The position numbers and the translations under genes were made by a program. A model generated the notes under the pieces. That model worked only from the letters and a program-made list of their open reading frames with translations. It ran no database searches and had not been told where the DNA came from. A stretch of DNA of 48,093 nt from Pseudomonadota bacterium (GTDB lineage Bacteria > Pseudomonadota > Alphaproteobacteria > Micropepsales > Micropepsaceae): contig JAKOQZ010000244.1 of the NCBI GenBank assembly GCA_029778105.1, positions 1 to 48,093 on the forward strand, in the 5' to 3' direction. Of the stretch, positions 8,278-15,973 are shown piece by piece; the first letter of the stretch is position 1; the number at the start of each line of letters is the position of its first letter.

Positions 8278-8889
8278 ATGAAGGCCGCCCTTTCCGGGCC
8301 CGAGATCGAACGTCTGGTCCAGGCGCTGGGCAAGCTGCCCGGGCTCGGGCCGCGCTCGGCCCGGCGGGCGGCGCTGGCGCTGATCAAGCGCCGCGAGACG
8401 CTGATGGACCCGCTGGCCGCCGCGCTGAAAGAGGCGGCGGCGGCGATCAAGGTGTGCAGCGTCTGCGGTCATATCGACACGACCGATCCCTGCGGCCTGT
8501 GCGCCGATCCCAAACGCGACGACGCGCAGCTCTGCGTGGTGGAGGATGTCGGCGACATCTGGGCGCTGGAGCGCGCCGGCGTCTATCGCGGGCGCTATCA
8601 CGTGCTGGGCGGCACGCTCTCGGCGCTCGACGGGCGCGGGCCGGATGCGCTCAGCATCGCCCAGCTCATCGACCGCGCCAGCCACAAACCGGGGCTTGAG
8701 GTGGTGCTCGCGCTGTCCGCCACGGTCGAGGGCCAGGCGACGGCGCATTATCTCACCGAGCGTCTCGCGGCGACCGGCGCGCATGTCACGCGGCTCGGCC
8801 ACGGCGTGCCGATCGGCGGCGAGCTCGGCTATCTCGACGAGGGCACGCTGGCCGCCGCCTTCAAGGCACGGCGGCCGCTAACGTCGTAA
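8278..8889 (+). CDS. recR: Recombination protein RecR
   Basis: A 203-residue RecR, which acts with RecF/RecO to load RecA on gapped DNA. The helix-hairpin-helix region is [14 protein letters not shown] (20-33), the zinc finger has Cys60, Cys63, Cys72 and Cys75 ([16 protein letters not shown]), and the Toprim domain follows with [15 protein letters not shown] and YHVLGG. Third gene of the dnaX-ebfC-recR operon. Its last 29 bp overlap a small predicted gene on the other strand. Confidence 0.95.
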   Translation: MKAALSGPEIERLVQALGKLPGLGPRSARRAALALIKRRETLMDPLAAALKEAAAAIKVCSVCGHIDTTDPCGLCADPKRDDAQLCVVEDVGDIWALERAGVYRGRYHVLGGTLSALDGRGPDALSIAQLIDRASHKPGLEVVLALSATVEGQATAHYLTERLAATGAHVTRLGHGVPIGGELGYLDEGTLAAAFKARRPLTS

Positions 8890-9046
8890 GATCGTCTTCG
8901 GCGGCGGCGGCGCGCGGCGCCGGGGCCGATCCGTCCGCCAGCACGGCGCTCCCGACGACGACGACGCTCAGCACGGCGACGAAGGCCAGCGGCAAAACCG
9001 CGAGGCGGTCGAGACGGGCGTTGATGAAGCTGATCCAGTCATACAT
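8861..9046 (-). CDS. Small hypothetical single-pass membrane protein
   Basis: A 61-residue open frame, [20 protein letters not shown] at the start, then one strong hydrophobic stretch (about 16-38) and an Ala-rich tail. The ATG at 9046 has GGAAGG about 9 bp ahead, which favours it over a longer in-frame start at 9076. No family is recognised. It overlaps the 3' end of recR on the opposite strand by 29 bp, which weakens the case; support is the Shine-Dalgarno sequence, the coherent transmembrane segment and the otherwise empty gap. Confidence 0.4.
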   Translation of the reverse strand: MYDWISFINARLDRLAVLPLAFVAVLSVVVVGSAVLADGSAPAPRAAAAEDDLTTLAAAVP

Positions 9047-9351
9047 GGCGTGTGTCCTTCCGGCGGGCGGTCCCATACGCCCGCCCCGTCCACCGCTCTG
9101 TGCGCAGCGTCACTGCCGCCGCGCCCGCACCGCCGCCCTGCGGCGCTGATCACGCCTTGCGCGAATGTGCTTTTGATTGCGCATGGGTGAATGCGCAGCG
9201 CGAGCAAGTCGCAGTCGCGCGCTGCAAAAACACATGTCGAATTGTTCACTTGGACCACGTGGAACTTGTGGCAAATGTCGCGTCGCTACGACGCGACGTC
9301 ACGGGGAGACGGCACGCCGCAGCTCGTTCTTTTTGATCGAGGTGTCGCTTT
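9047..9351. other. Intergenic region upstream of the cytochrome-porin operon
   Basis: About 305 bp with no convincing gene. It is less G+C rich in 9165-9275. It holds the palindromes CCACGTGG (9255-9262) and GTCGCGTCG-CTA-CGACGCGAC (9277-9297), so it probably carries the promoter and control sites of the operon that starts at 9352. No clear -35/-10 pair could be chosen. Confidence 0.5.
9277..9297. promoter_or_regulatory. Perfect 9-bp inverted repeat upstream of cytochrome-porin operon
   Basis: GTCGCGTCG and CGACGCGAC flank a 3-bp centre, ending 54 bp before the ATG at 9352. It could be a dimeric regulator's operator or an RNA hairpin in the leader. The binding factor is unknown. Confidence 0.45.
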
Positions 9352-10698
9352 ATGTGCCGAAACTCTTTGACGTCAGCCCTCTGGCTGGCGATCGCCGGTT
9401 TGTGCCTGGTGGCGTTTACGCCCTCCGCATCCGCGCTGCCCAGCTATGCCCGCCAGACGGGCGATTCCTGCTCGGCCTGTCATGTCAGCGCCTTCGGGCC
9501 GCAGCTGACGCCGCACGGCATGGCCTTCAAGCTGCACGCCTATGCAGAATCCACCGGCGCGTGGACGCCGCCCGTCTCGGCGCAGGCGATCGTGTCGTAT
9601 CTTTCGACCTCCAAGGACAATCCGGCGTCCGAGGGCGAGGCCAACGGCAACTTCAAGATGGACGAGCTCGGCTTCTTCCTGGCCGGCAAGATCGCGGGGC
9701 CTGTCGGCGCGTTCGCGCAGGTGACCTATGACGGGCCGGGCCATGTCTGGGGCATCGACAATGTCGATCTGCGCGCCGCGGTCGATACCGAGATGGACCA
9801 GACGCCGGTCGTGCTGGGGCTCAGCGTCAACAACAATCCCGGCGTCCAGGACCCCTGGAACACCTACGGCCCGTGGCGCTACCCGTTCAACGATTCCGCC
9901 TTCGCCATCGGCTCCATCGCCGCGCCGCTGATCGACGGTGGGCTTGAAGAACAGGTGATCGGCGCCACCGTCTCGGCGTTCATCGACAGCCGCTATTACG
10001 TCGAGGCCGGCGTCTATGCGACGCCGTCGGACGGCTTCCTCGATTCGGTCGGCGTCGCGCCGGACGAGGCCGCCAAGCTCGACGGCGCGGCGTTCTATGC
10101 GCGCGCCGGCTATCAGCGCGACTGGGGCAAGGACAACATGCATGTCGGCGCCGCGCTGCTGACGGCGAACCTCTCGCCCGAACGCGACAGCTCGCTGCCG
10201 TCGGATTCCATCACCGATCTGGTGCTCGACGCGGGCTATCAGTTCCTCGGCACGCGCAAGCAGATCGTGAACGTCCAGGGCGCCTACACCTATGAATGGC
10301 GCGACCTGAAGGGCAGTCGGTTCGTCGGCGATGCCGACCGCGCCAGCGCTGACCTTCAGTCGTTCCACGTCGATGCGTCCTATGTCTACGACCAGACCTA
10401 CGAGGCCGTGCTCGGGCTCAATGCGGTGTGGGGCTCCAGCGACGCGGCGCTCTACGCGCCCGATCCGGTCGAGGGCAGCCGCACCGGCTCGCCCGACACC
10501 ACGAGCGTCAGCCTTGAGGGCGACTGGGTGCCGTTCGGCAAGGACGACAGCTATGGCGCGCCTTACGCCAATCTGAAGCTCGGCCTCCGGCTCACGCACA
10601 ACTTCACCTTCAACGGCGCCTCGTCGAACTATGACGGGTTCGGCCGCGACGCTTCCGACAACGATTCCGTGCTGGCGTTCCTGTGGACCGCGCTCTGA
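9352..10698 (+). CDS. Outer-membrane porin fused to N-terminal monohaem cytochrome c motif (Cyc2-like)
   Basis: A 448-residue exported protein. A signal peptide (about 1-28, ending SASA) is followed by LPSYARQTGDSCSACH, where Cys40-Ser-Ala-Cys43-His44 is a c-type haem site, then GPQLTPHGMAFKLHAYAE. This block has the layout known from Cyc2, the fused cytochrome-porin of iron-oxidising bacteria (ARQTG-x-x-C-x-x-C-H, then LTP-x-G-x-x-FKL). The rest alternates short aromatic/Gly strands with Asp/Ser-rich turns, as in a beta-barrel of about 16 strands, and total length fits Cyc2 (400-480). Cyc2 relatives also occur in organisms not known to oxidise iron, so the substrate is open. The gene overlaps the next cytochrome c gene by 16 bp. 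Expected in the outer membrane, with the haem plugging the barrel. Confidence 0.78.
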   Translation: MCRNSLTSALWLAIAGLCLVAFTPSASALPSYARQTGDSCSACHVSAFGPQLTPHGMAFKLHAYAESTGAWTPPVSAQAIVSYLSTSKDNPASEGEANGNFKMDELGFFLAGKIAGPVGAFAQVTYDGPGHVWGIDNVDLRAAVDTEMDQTPVVLGLSVNNNPGVQDPWNTYGPWRYPFNDSAFAIGSIAAPLIDGGLEEQVIGATVSAFIDSRYYVEAGVYATPSDGFLDSVGVAPDEAAKLDGAAFYARAGYQRDWGKDNMHVGAALLTANLSPERDSSLPSDSITDLVLDAGYQFLGTRKQIVNVQGAYTYEWRDLKGSRFVGDADRASADLQSFHVDASYVYDQTYEAVLGLNAVWGSSDAALYAPDPVEGSRTGSPDTTSVSLEGDWVPFGKDDSYGAPYANLKLGLRLTHNFTFNGASSNYDGFGRDASDNDSVLAFLWTAL

Positions 10699-11063
10699 TC
10701 GTTACGCTCGCCCTTCTGACGGCCGGCGCCCTGACGGGCCCGGCCGCGGAAGCGGGCGACCCGGAAGCCGGGATGGACGCCTTCGCCACCTACTGCGCCG
10801 ACTGCCACTCGACATCCGACGACATGAAGAACCGCAAGGGCCCCTCGCTGTTCGGCATCATCGGACGCAAGGCCGGCACGGTGCCGGGATTCGAGTATTC
10901 CGACGCCAACAAGGCGACGGGCTGGGTGTGGACGCAAGACCAGCTGCGTAGCTATCTGCCCAATCCGCGCGCCGCGATGCCCGGCACCAAGATGAAGTTC
11001 GACGGCGTGCCGACCGGCGAGGAAGTGGAAGATCTCATCGCCTTTCTCGAGACCCGCAAATGA
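10683..11063 (+). CDS. Periplasmic class I cytochrome c
   Basis: A 126-residue precursor with a signal peptide (LIVTLALLTAGALTGPAAEA, residues 5-24). The mature protein is a small c-type cytochrome: haem motif YCADCH (Cys38, Cys41, His42), then KGPSLFGIIGRKAGTVPGFEYS and the sixth ligand Met104 in MPGTKMKF. This is the cytochrome c2/c550 fold that shuttles single electrons in the periplasm. The start is GTG at 10683, inside the last codons of the porin gene (16-bp overlap), and the 3' end overlaps the b561 gene by 4 bp, so all three should be made together. Likely role: carrying electrons between the outer-membrane haem-porin and the inner-membrane cytochrome b. Confidence 0.88.
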   Translation: MDRALIVTLALLTAGALTGPAAEAGDPEAGMDAFATYCADCHSTSDDMKNRKGPSLFGIIGRKAGTVPGFEYSDANKATGWVWTQDQLRSYLPNPRAAMPGTKMKFDGVPTGEEVEDLIAFLETRK

Positions 11064-11596
11064 TGTCCGCCTACCCCGCACCGCGCCGCGCCCTTCACTG
11101 GCTGACCCTTGCGCTCCTGGCGGCGCTTTATGCGATGGGGTGGGTGCTGGAGGATGTCGAGAGCGCCGCGACGCGCAAGCTGCTGATGACCGCGCATCAA
11201 TCGCTGGGGCTGCTGGTGGTGATCCTCGCCCTCGTCCGCCTCGCCGCCGCCTGGCGCATGCCGTTCCGTCCGGCCGATGAGATCGCCTCATGGATGGAGC
11301 GGCTGGCCGGCCTCACTCACGCGGCCCTCTATCTCCTGATGATCGCGCTGCCCGTCAGCGGCTGGGCCTACACGACGATCAAGGGCGGATCGGTGAACTT
11401 CTTCTGGCTCGGCAAGCTGCCGCATCTCTTCGGCGAGGACGACAATCTCGCCGACAGCTTTTTCGAGGCGCACGAACTCATCGGCATCGCGCTGCTGGCG
11501 CTGGTCGCGCTTCATGCCGCCGCGGCGCTGTTCCACCACCTGGTCCTGCGCGACGCCGTTCTGGCGCGGATGCTGCCGATCCTGCGCCGGGCCTAG
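11060..11596 (+). CDS. Cytochrome b561 family inner-membrane protein
   Basis: A 178-residue four-helix membrane protein of the bacterial cytochrome b561 family (di-haem b, quinone-linked electron transfer). Candidate haem ligands lie in the helices: His13 (RRALHWLTL), His46 (TAHQSLGLL), His87 (LTHAALYLL), His138 (FFEAHELIG) and His152 (ALHAAAALFHH). The loop GWAYTTIKGGSVNFFWLG after helix 3 is also typical. It is the third gene of the cytochrome-porin operon and could connect the periplasmic cytochrome c with the quinone pool. Its TAG stop is the complement of the stop of the facing phosphatase gene (shared CTAG). Confidence 0.9.
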   Translation: MMSAYPAPRRALHWLTLALLAALYAMGWVLEDVESAATRKLLMTAHQSLGLLVVILALVRLAAAWRMPFRPADEIASWMERLAGLTHAALYLLMIALPVSGWAYTTIKGGSVNFFWLGKLPHLFGEDDNLADSFFEAHELIGIALLALVALHAAAALFHHLVLRDAVLARMLPILRRA

Positions 11597-12369
11597 GCGC
11601 TCTCGACCAGCCGCGCCTTCAGCGCCGCCCTCAGCGCGGGCGTCACGCCCAGGCGCCTCTCCAGATAGCCGTCGAGCGAGCCGTCGCGCGCCGCGATCTC
11701 GTCCAGCGCGGCGTCCAGATAGCCCTTCTCCACCCGCCAGACATGGCGCAGCAGATTGGGCCGCGCCTCCACGCCGTGGGTCTCGCGGAAGGTCTTGATG
11801 AAGCCCGGCAGGCGCTCCTCGATCCGGCTCAGCGTGTTGGTCGCCAGATAGTCGGTGAGGATATCGTCCGCGCTCACGCCCAGCGCGTGCTGGACGAAGG
11901 CGACGATCAGGCCCGTGCGGTCCTTGCCGGCATGGCAGTGCATGACGACGGGGCCGTCCAGATCGGGCAGCGCCGCGAAGGCCTTGCCGAACACTTCGAT
12001 ATGACCGTCCTCGTAGGGCAGCTCGCGATAGACCGCCGTCATGCGCTCCGAGATCAGCTGCTCGGTCACGCCCTCGTCGGCGAGATGCGCCAGATGCGGC
12101 GGATCGTCGTCGGGCGCCGGCACGCCATAGGCGATCAGCCGCGCGCCGCATGCGGGGTGACGGCGGGTGGCGAACCGGGTGCGCTCGGCCGGCCGCCGCA
12201 GATCGACGATGGCGCTCATGCCCATCGCCCGGAAGGCTTCCAGATCGGCCTCTGTGGCATCGGCATAATGGGCCGAGCGGAACAGCAGGCCGCGCCGCAC
12301 GCGGCCCTCGGGCGTCGCATAGCCGCCGAAGTCGCGGAAATTGTGGATGGCTTCGAAGGGGGATGTCAT
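11593..12369 (-). CDS. Tyrosine-protein phosphatase (Y_phosphatase3 / MptpB-like)
   Basis: A 258-residue protein of the bacterial tyrosine/lipid phosphatase family. The P-loop is HCHAGKDRTG, which fits C(X)5R with Cys and Arg in place and has the Lys-Asp insertion of the MptpB/LipA type. The N-terminus INNFRDFGGY-like stretch (IHNFRDFGGYATPEGRVRRG) and VDLRRPAER are also characteristic. The substrate may be phosphotyrosine, phosphoserine or phosphoinositides; sequence cannot decide. No signal peptide, so probably cytoplasmic. It stands alone, convergent to the b561 gene. Confidence 0.85.
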   Translation of the reverse strand: MTSPFEAIHNFRDFGGYATPEGRVRRGLLFRSAHYADATEADLEAFRAMGMSAIVDLRRPAERTRFATRRHPACGARLIAYGVPAPDDDPPHLAHLADEGVTEQLISERMTAVYRELPYEDGHIEVFGKAFAALPDLDGPVVMHCHAGKDRTGLIVAFVQHALGVSADDILTDYLATNTLSRIEERLPGFIKTFRETHGVEARPNLLRHVWRVEKGYLDAALDEIAARDGSLDGYLERRLGVTPALRAALKARLVESA

Positions 12370-12469
12370 GGCCTGCGCTTATGACGCGGCTCGGTGACGG
12401 AATCGAGACTGGAAAGCCGCGCGCCGGATCGCCACATCGCCCACACAATCAAAACGGGGGGGAGTTCCC

Positions 12470-12973
12470 ATGTCGTTCAGCATCTATGACGTCTCGGTGC
12501 CGGTTTTCACGGCCTCGCTGACGAGCCTTTCGAAGTTTCTCGCCAAGGGCGCGGCACATATCGAGGCCAAAGGCTTCGCGCCCGAGGGGTTCCTGCAGGC
12601 CCGTCTTGCGCCGGACATGCTTCCGCTGCCGCGCCAGATCCAGATGGCCTCGGACGGCGCCAAGGGCGCGGCGGCGCGCCTTGCGGGCGTCGAGATCCCG
12701 TCGATGGCCGACACCGAAACCACCTTCCCCGAGCTTCAGGCGCGCATCGAGAAGACCATCGCCTTTCTGAAAAGCCTCGATCGCGCCGCTTTCGAGGGCG
12801 CGGACGCCCGGGAGATCGTCATGAAGGTCGGCCCGCAGGAATGGAAGATGAGCGGCCAGCAGTTCCTCACCACCTTCGCGCTGCCGAACTTCTTTTTCCA
12901 CGTCACCACCGCCTACGCGATCCTGCGCCACAACGGCGTGGAGATCGGCAAGCGCGACTTCCTGGGCGGCTGA
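12470..12973 (+). CDS. DUF1993 family protein
   Basis: A 167-residue protein with the DUF1993 pattern: SIYDVSVPVFTASLTSLSKF at the start, PDMLPLPRQIQMASDGAKGA in the middle, FPELQARIEKTIAFL and a C-terminal FFFHVTTAYAILRHNGVEIG. The fold resembles DinB-like four-helix bundles, but no activity is established for the family. A strong Shine-Dalgarno (GGGGGGAG) precedes the ATG. It is flanked by unrelated single genes. Cytoplasmic, as there is no signal peptide. Confidence 0.82.
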   Translation: MSFSIYDVSVPVFTASLTSLSKFLAKGAAHIEAKGFAPEGFLQARLAPDMLPLPRQIQMASDGAKGAAARLAGVEIPSMADTETTFPELQARIEKTIAFLKSLDRAAFEGADAREIVMKVGPQEWKMSGQQFLTTFALPNFFFHVTTAYAILRHNGVEIGKRDFLGG

Positions 12974-12983
12974 GCCCGCCGCC

Positions 12984-13442
12984 TCAGGGCCCGTACTGAC
13001 GCACCGCCTCCGTCACGCGGCGAAAGCGCGACGGACCGAAGCGGTCGGCTTCCGCGTCGGTCAGCATGAAGGCGTCCGGGCCGTCGAAGACGAGGGTCAG
13101 CTCCGTGCCGCGCTCGGCGCTCTGGGTCAGCGTCACGATCAGCGTCTTGTCGTCCTGGCGCTTGGCCGTCCATTCCCCGCGCAGGCCGCTGGTCGCATAC
13201 ATGTTGGCGGGCGGCACGCCGGAATAGGTCAGCAGCGTCAGGTCGTTGTTGCCGAAGGCCAGCGTGCGGAAAAGAAAGGAATGGCCAAGTCCCGTCGGCC
13301 AGAGCGGCTTTTCCTCCTGCCACACCCCGACGAGCTGAAGCTGTTCGGCGCTCAGCTGCTCGGGCATCGGAATGGCGTCGGCATGAGCGACGGGCGAAAC
13401 GGCGAGAGCCGCGATGAAGGCGGCGGCGATGAGCGTGCGCAT
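12984..13442 (-). CDS. Hypothetical secreted protein
   Basis: A 152-residue protein starting MRTLIAAAFIAALAVSPVAHA, a clear Sec signal peptide, which is why the ATG at 13442 is chosen over a longer frame from 13496. The mature part (LVGVWQEEKPLWPTGLGHSF, later DLTLLTYSGVPPANMYATSG and LTLVFDGPDAFML) looks like a small lipocalin or calycin-like beta protein of the kind that begins with G-x-W, but I recognise no named family. It lies between ndh (58 bp) and the convergent DUF1993 gene (10 bp). Probably periplasmic. Confidence 0.7.
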   Translation of the reverse strand: MRTLIAAAFIAALAVSPVAHADAIPMPEQLSAEQLQLVGVWQEEKPLWPTGLGHSFLFRTLAFGNNDLTLLTYSGVPPANMYATSGLRGEWTAKRQDDKTLIVTLTQSAERGTELTLVFDGPDAFMLTDAEADRFGPSRFRRVTEAVRQYGP

Positions 13443-13500
13443 GGCGGTCCCCAGATGACGTAACCCAAGGCTCACCGCCAAACGCGGCGAAGGCAAGGCG

Positions 13501-14811
13501 TCACGAAGGCGCTGGGGTCGCAGGCGCGGCCGAGGGCCTGCGGTCGCCCTCGGTCATCAGCCGGGCGGCGCGGCCATAGGTCAGATACGACCACAGCCAG
13601 TCGAGCGACACCGACACGCGGTTCCTGAAATCGATCAGGAAGAAGATGTGGACAAGGCCCCAGAACCACCAGCCGAGCTGGCCCGAGAGCTTGATCCAGC
13701 CGAGATCGACGAGGCCGGCGCCGCGTCCGATGGTCGCCAGATTGCCCTGGTCGTTATAGGCGAAAGGCGGCGGCTCGGCCCGGCCCTTCAGCCGCGCAAG
13801 GAGGCGGCGCGCGACGTCCTTGCCCATCTGCTTGGCGGCCGGGGCGACGCCGGGCACCGGCTTGCCGGTCTTCGTCACCGCCGACGCGGTGTCGCCGATG
13901 ACGAAAATGTCGGGCGAACCCGGCACGGAAAGATCCGCCGCCACCTGCACCCGGCCGGCCCTGTCGCGCGGCGTTTCGGGCCCCAGCCACACAGCGGCAG
14001 GCGAGGCCTGAACCCCGGCGGCCCAGAGAATGGTGCGGCAGGGGATCATCTCCTCGCCCAGCGTCACCCCATCGGCGGTGCAGGCCGTCACCGCCTTGCC
14101 CAGACGCACCTCGACGCCCAGACGCTCCAGCGCCGCGCGGCCCTTCTGCGACAACGCCTCCGGCATAGCGGCGAGCACGCGCGGGCCGGCCTCGATCAGC
14201 ACAATGCGGGTTTTCATCGTGTCGATGTGGCGGAATTCGCGCGCCAGCGTGCGATGCGCCAGCTCGGCGATGGCGCCGGCCAGCTCCACGCCGGTCGGCC
14301 CGGCGCCGACGATGGCGAAGGTCAGCAACGCGTCGCGCACGGCGGCGTCCTTGGCGACCTCGGCCCGCTCGAAGGCATCCAGAATGCGGCGGCGGATGGC
14401 CGTCGCATCGTCCAGCGATTTGAGGCCCGGCGCGAACGCCGCCCAGTCGTCATGGCCGAAATAGGCGTGCGTCGCGCCGGTCGCGACGATCAGGCTGTCG
14501 AAGGGCAAGGGCGCGCCGTTCGCCAGCGTCAGCGTCTTCGCGGCGCGGTCGATGCCCGTCACCTCGTCGAGAATCACCGTCGCATTGCGCTGACGGCGCA
14601 GCACGGCGCGGATCGGCTGGGCGATCTGGGCCGGCGAGAGGGCCGCGGTCGCCACCTGGTAGAGCAGCGGCTGGAACAAATGGTGGTTTCGGCGATCGAC
14701 CAGCGTGATGTCGGCCGGCGCGGTTTTCAGCGCCTTCGCCGCCGCCAGCCCGCCGAATCCGCCTCCGACGATGACGATTTTCGGTCTGGCGCCTGTGTCC
14801 GCTCCGGCCAT
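13501..14811 (-). CDS. ndh: Type II NADH:quinone oxidoreductase (NDH-2)
   Basis: A 436-residue flavoprotein that oxidises NADH and reduces membrane quinone without pumping protons. The FAD-binding motif is KIVIVGGGFGGLAAAKAL near the N-terminus, followed by RRNHHLFQPLLYQVATAALS, typical of NDH-2. The NADH-binding Rossmann motif is AIVGAGPTGVELAGAIAEL. The C-terminal amphipathic/hydrophobic region WWFWGLVHIFFLIDFRNRVS and the following DWLWSYLTYGRAARL attach it to the cytoplasmic face of the membrane. The ATG at 14811 is preferred over an upstream start because GAGGAG lies 9 bp before it and the dinucleotide fold begins soon after. Alternative electron entry to the respiratory chain. Confidence 0.9.
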   Translation of the reverse strand: MAGADTGARPKIVIVGGGFGGLAAAKALKTAPADITLVDRRNHHLFQPLLYQVATAALSPAQIAQPIRAVLRRQRNATVILDEVTGIDRAAKTLTLANGAPLPFDSLIVATGATHAYFGHDDWAAFAPGLKSLDDATAIRRRILDAFERAEVAKDAAVRDALLTFAIVGAGPTGVELAGAIAELAHRTLAREFRHIDTMKTRIVLIEAGPRVLAAMPEALSQKGRAALERLGVEVRLGKAVTACTADGVTLGEEMIPCRTILWAAGVQASPAAVWLGPETPRDRAGRVQVAADLSVPGSPDIFVIGDTASAVTKTGKPVPGVAPAAKQMGKDVARRLLARLKGRAEPPPFAYNDQGNLATIGRGAGLVDLGWIKLSGQLGWWFWGLVHIFFLIDFRNRVSVSLDWLWSYLTYGRAARLMTEGDRRPSAAPATPAPS

Positions 14812-15020
14812 GGCCAAGGGCTCCTCTTGCACCGCAGCATGTCGCGCCGCAGCCGGGTTGCCGCAAGCCCGACGCAGGGCGGCGTGACGCCGCAGGCTGG
14901 AATCCCCGCCTCCAAGGTTGACTTCGCGGGGCCGTTCCCGTATCGACACGCCTCTTTTGCAGGGACGGCCTTCGTCTGGCGCGGAAATCCGCGACTTTTG
15001 AGGCGTCAGGAGTTGAGATT

Positions 15021-15155
15021 ATGAAGCGCACCTACCAGCCCTCCAAGATCGTGCGTAAGCGCCGTCATGGTTTCCGCGCCCGTTCCGCTTCGGTCGGCGG
15101 TCGCAAGGTTCTCGCCAAGCGCCGCGCCCACGGCCGCAAGCGCCTGTCGGCCTGA
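15021..15155 (+). CDS. rpmH: 50S ribosomal protein L34
   Basis: A 44-residue basic protein, [20 protein letters not shown] at its start and ending GRKRLSA, identical in pattern to bacterial L34. Found by direct translation because it is very short. The upstream GGAGTTGAGATT gives a good Shine-Dalgarno. It opens the conserved rpmH-rnpA-yidD-yidC cluster. A terminator-like hairpin 65 bp after the stop may uncouple its high expression from rnpA. Confidence 0.97.
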   Translation: MKRTYQPSKIVRKRRHGFRARSASVGGRKVLAKRRAHGRKRLSA

Positions 15156-15195
15156 TCTGGCCCCGGGTCCGGGCGGCGCGAAGCCGTCCGACGCC

Positions 15196-15645
15196 ATGAG
15201 CGAGACCGAGAACCTCCCGAAAACCGGCCGAAAGGCCGGTTTTGCTTTGCTGCGCGGCCTGAAAAAGCGGGCCGAGTTCCTGGCCGCCGCCAAGGGCGTG
15301 CGCGCCCACCGCCCCACGCTCAGCCTGCAGCGCCGTGACCGGCGCGACGGCGAAGCCGTCATCGGCATCGGCTTCACGGTCACCAAAAAGGAAGGCAATT
15401 CGGTCGAGCGCAACCGCATCCGCCGCCGGTTCCGGGCCGCCGTGCGCGAGGTCATGGCGGGCTTGGGCGCGCCGGGGGCCGACTATGTGGTCATCGGCCG
15501 TCGCGCCGCGCTGGACAGCCCCTTTCCTTCGCTGGTGCGGGACCTTAAAGAAGCCCTCGCCGAGGCCGACAAGCGCGCGGCCAAGGGGGCGAAACCTGCC
15601 CCGCCCATTCTGCCGACCACGGATTCGACGACAGGCGATGCCTGA
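15196..15645 (+). CDS. rnpA: Ribonuclease P protein component
   Basis: The protein subunit of RNase P, which matures tRNA 5' ends with the RNA subunit. The core starts at [20 protein letters not shown], followed by the RNR signature region [20 protein letters not shown] and [10 protein letters not shown]. The ATG at 15196 gives 149 residues. A strong hairpin (15220-15243) falls inside this reading frame, so an alternative start is the in-frame TTG at 15247 just beyond it, giving 132 residues. It overlaps yidD by 8 bp. Confidence 0.9.
   Translation: MSETENLPKTGRKAGFALLRGLKKRAEFLAAAKGVRAHRPTLSLQRRDRRDGEAVIGIGFTVTKKEGNSVERNRIRRRFRAAVREVMAGLGAPGADYVVIGRRAALDSPFPSLVRDLKEALAEADKRAAKGAKPAPPILPTTDSTTGDA
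15220..15243 (+). terminator. Terminator or attenuator-like hairpin at the rpmH/rnpA boundary
   Basis: AAAACCGGCC-GAAA-GGCCGGTTTT is a perfect 10-bp stem with a stable GNRA-type tetraloop, ending in a T4 run followed by GCTTTG. It has the form of an intrinsic terminator and lies within the first codons of rnpA as called. It could terminate most rpmH transcripts and let a fraction continue. Confidence 0.6.
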
Positions 15646-15973
15646 GAGGGCGATCATCACCGGATGGAAACGCTGGACGCGCGCCGCCGCGGCCGCGCCG
15701 ATCCGCGCCTATAAATATCTCATCTCGCCGATGCTGCCCAACGCATGCCGCTTCGAGCCGACCTGCTCGCGCTATGCGATCGAAGCCATTGAAACCCATG
15801 GCGCGCTCAAGGGCATGTGGCTGGGTTTCCGCCGCATCCTCAAATGCCACCCCATCACCTGGCTGGGCGGCGGATCGGGCTATGACCCGGTCCCGCCCGG
15901 ATCGCCCAGCCACCGTCACGACACGTCGGCGCAGTCCTGCGCCCATCATCACCGAACGGCCCCGACCCCATGA
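15638..15973 (+). CDS. yidD: Membrane protein insertion efficiency factor YidD
   Basis: A 111-residue YidD homologue, an amphipathic membrane-associated helper of YidC. The family block is intact: [20 protein letters not shown], then [40 protein letters not shown], with the three conserved Cys ([14 protein letters not shown] and NACRFEP). The ATG at 15638 overlaps the end of rnpA by 8 bp, and the stop overlaps yidC by 4 bp. The C-terminal tail after YDPVP is His/Thr rich and unlikely to be conserved. Confidence 0.93.
   Translation: MPERAIITGWKRWTRAAAAAPIRAYKYLISPMLPNACRFEPTCSRYAIEAIETHGALKGMWLGFRRILKCHPITWLGGGSGYDPVPPGSPSHRHDTSAQSCAHHHRTAPTP

Noticed and set aside
9177-9731. 184-residue frame over the start of the porin gene
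   Set aside because: Overlaps the haem-porin in another frame, no signal or domain; the porin frame has a signal peptide and haem motif.
15000-15200. Replication origin near rpmH
   Set aside because: rpmH lies next to dnaA/oriC in some bacteria, but there is no dnaA gene and no cluster of DnaA boxes here.
15335-15973. 212-residue reading of the yidD frame
   Set aside because: The YidD protein starts at 15638; the part before it is an out-of-frame reading of rnpA.
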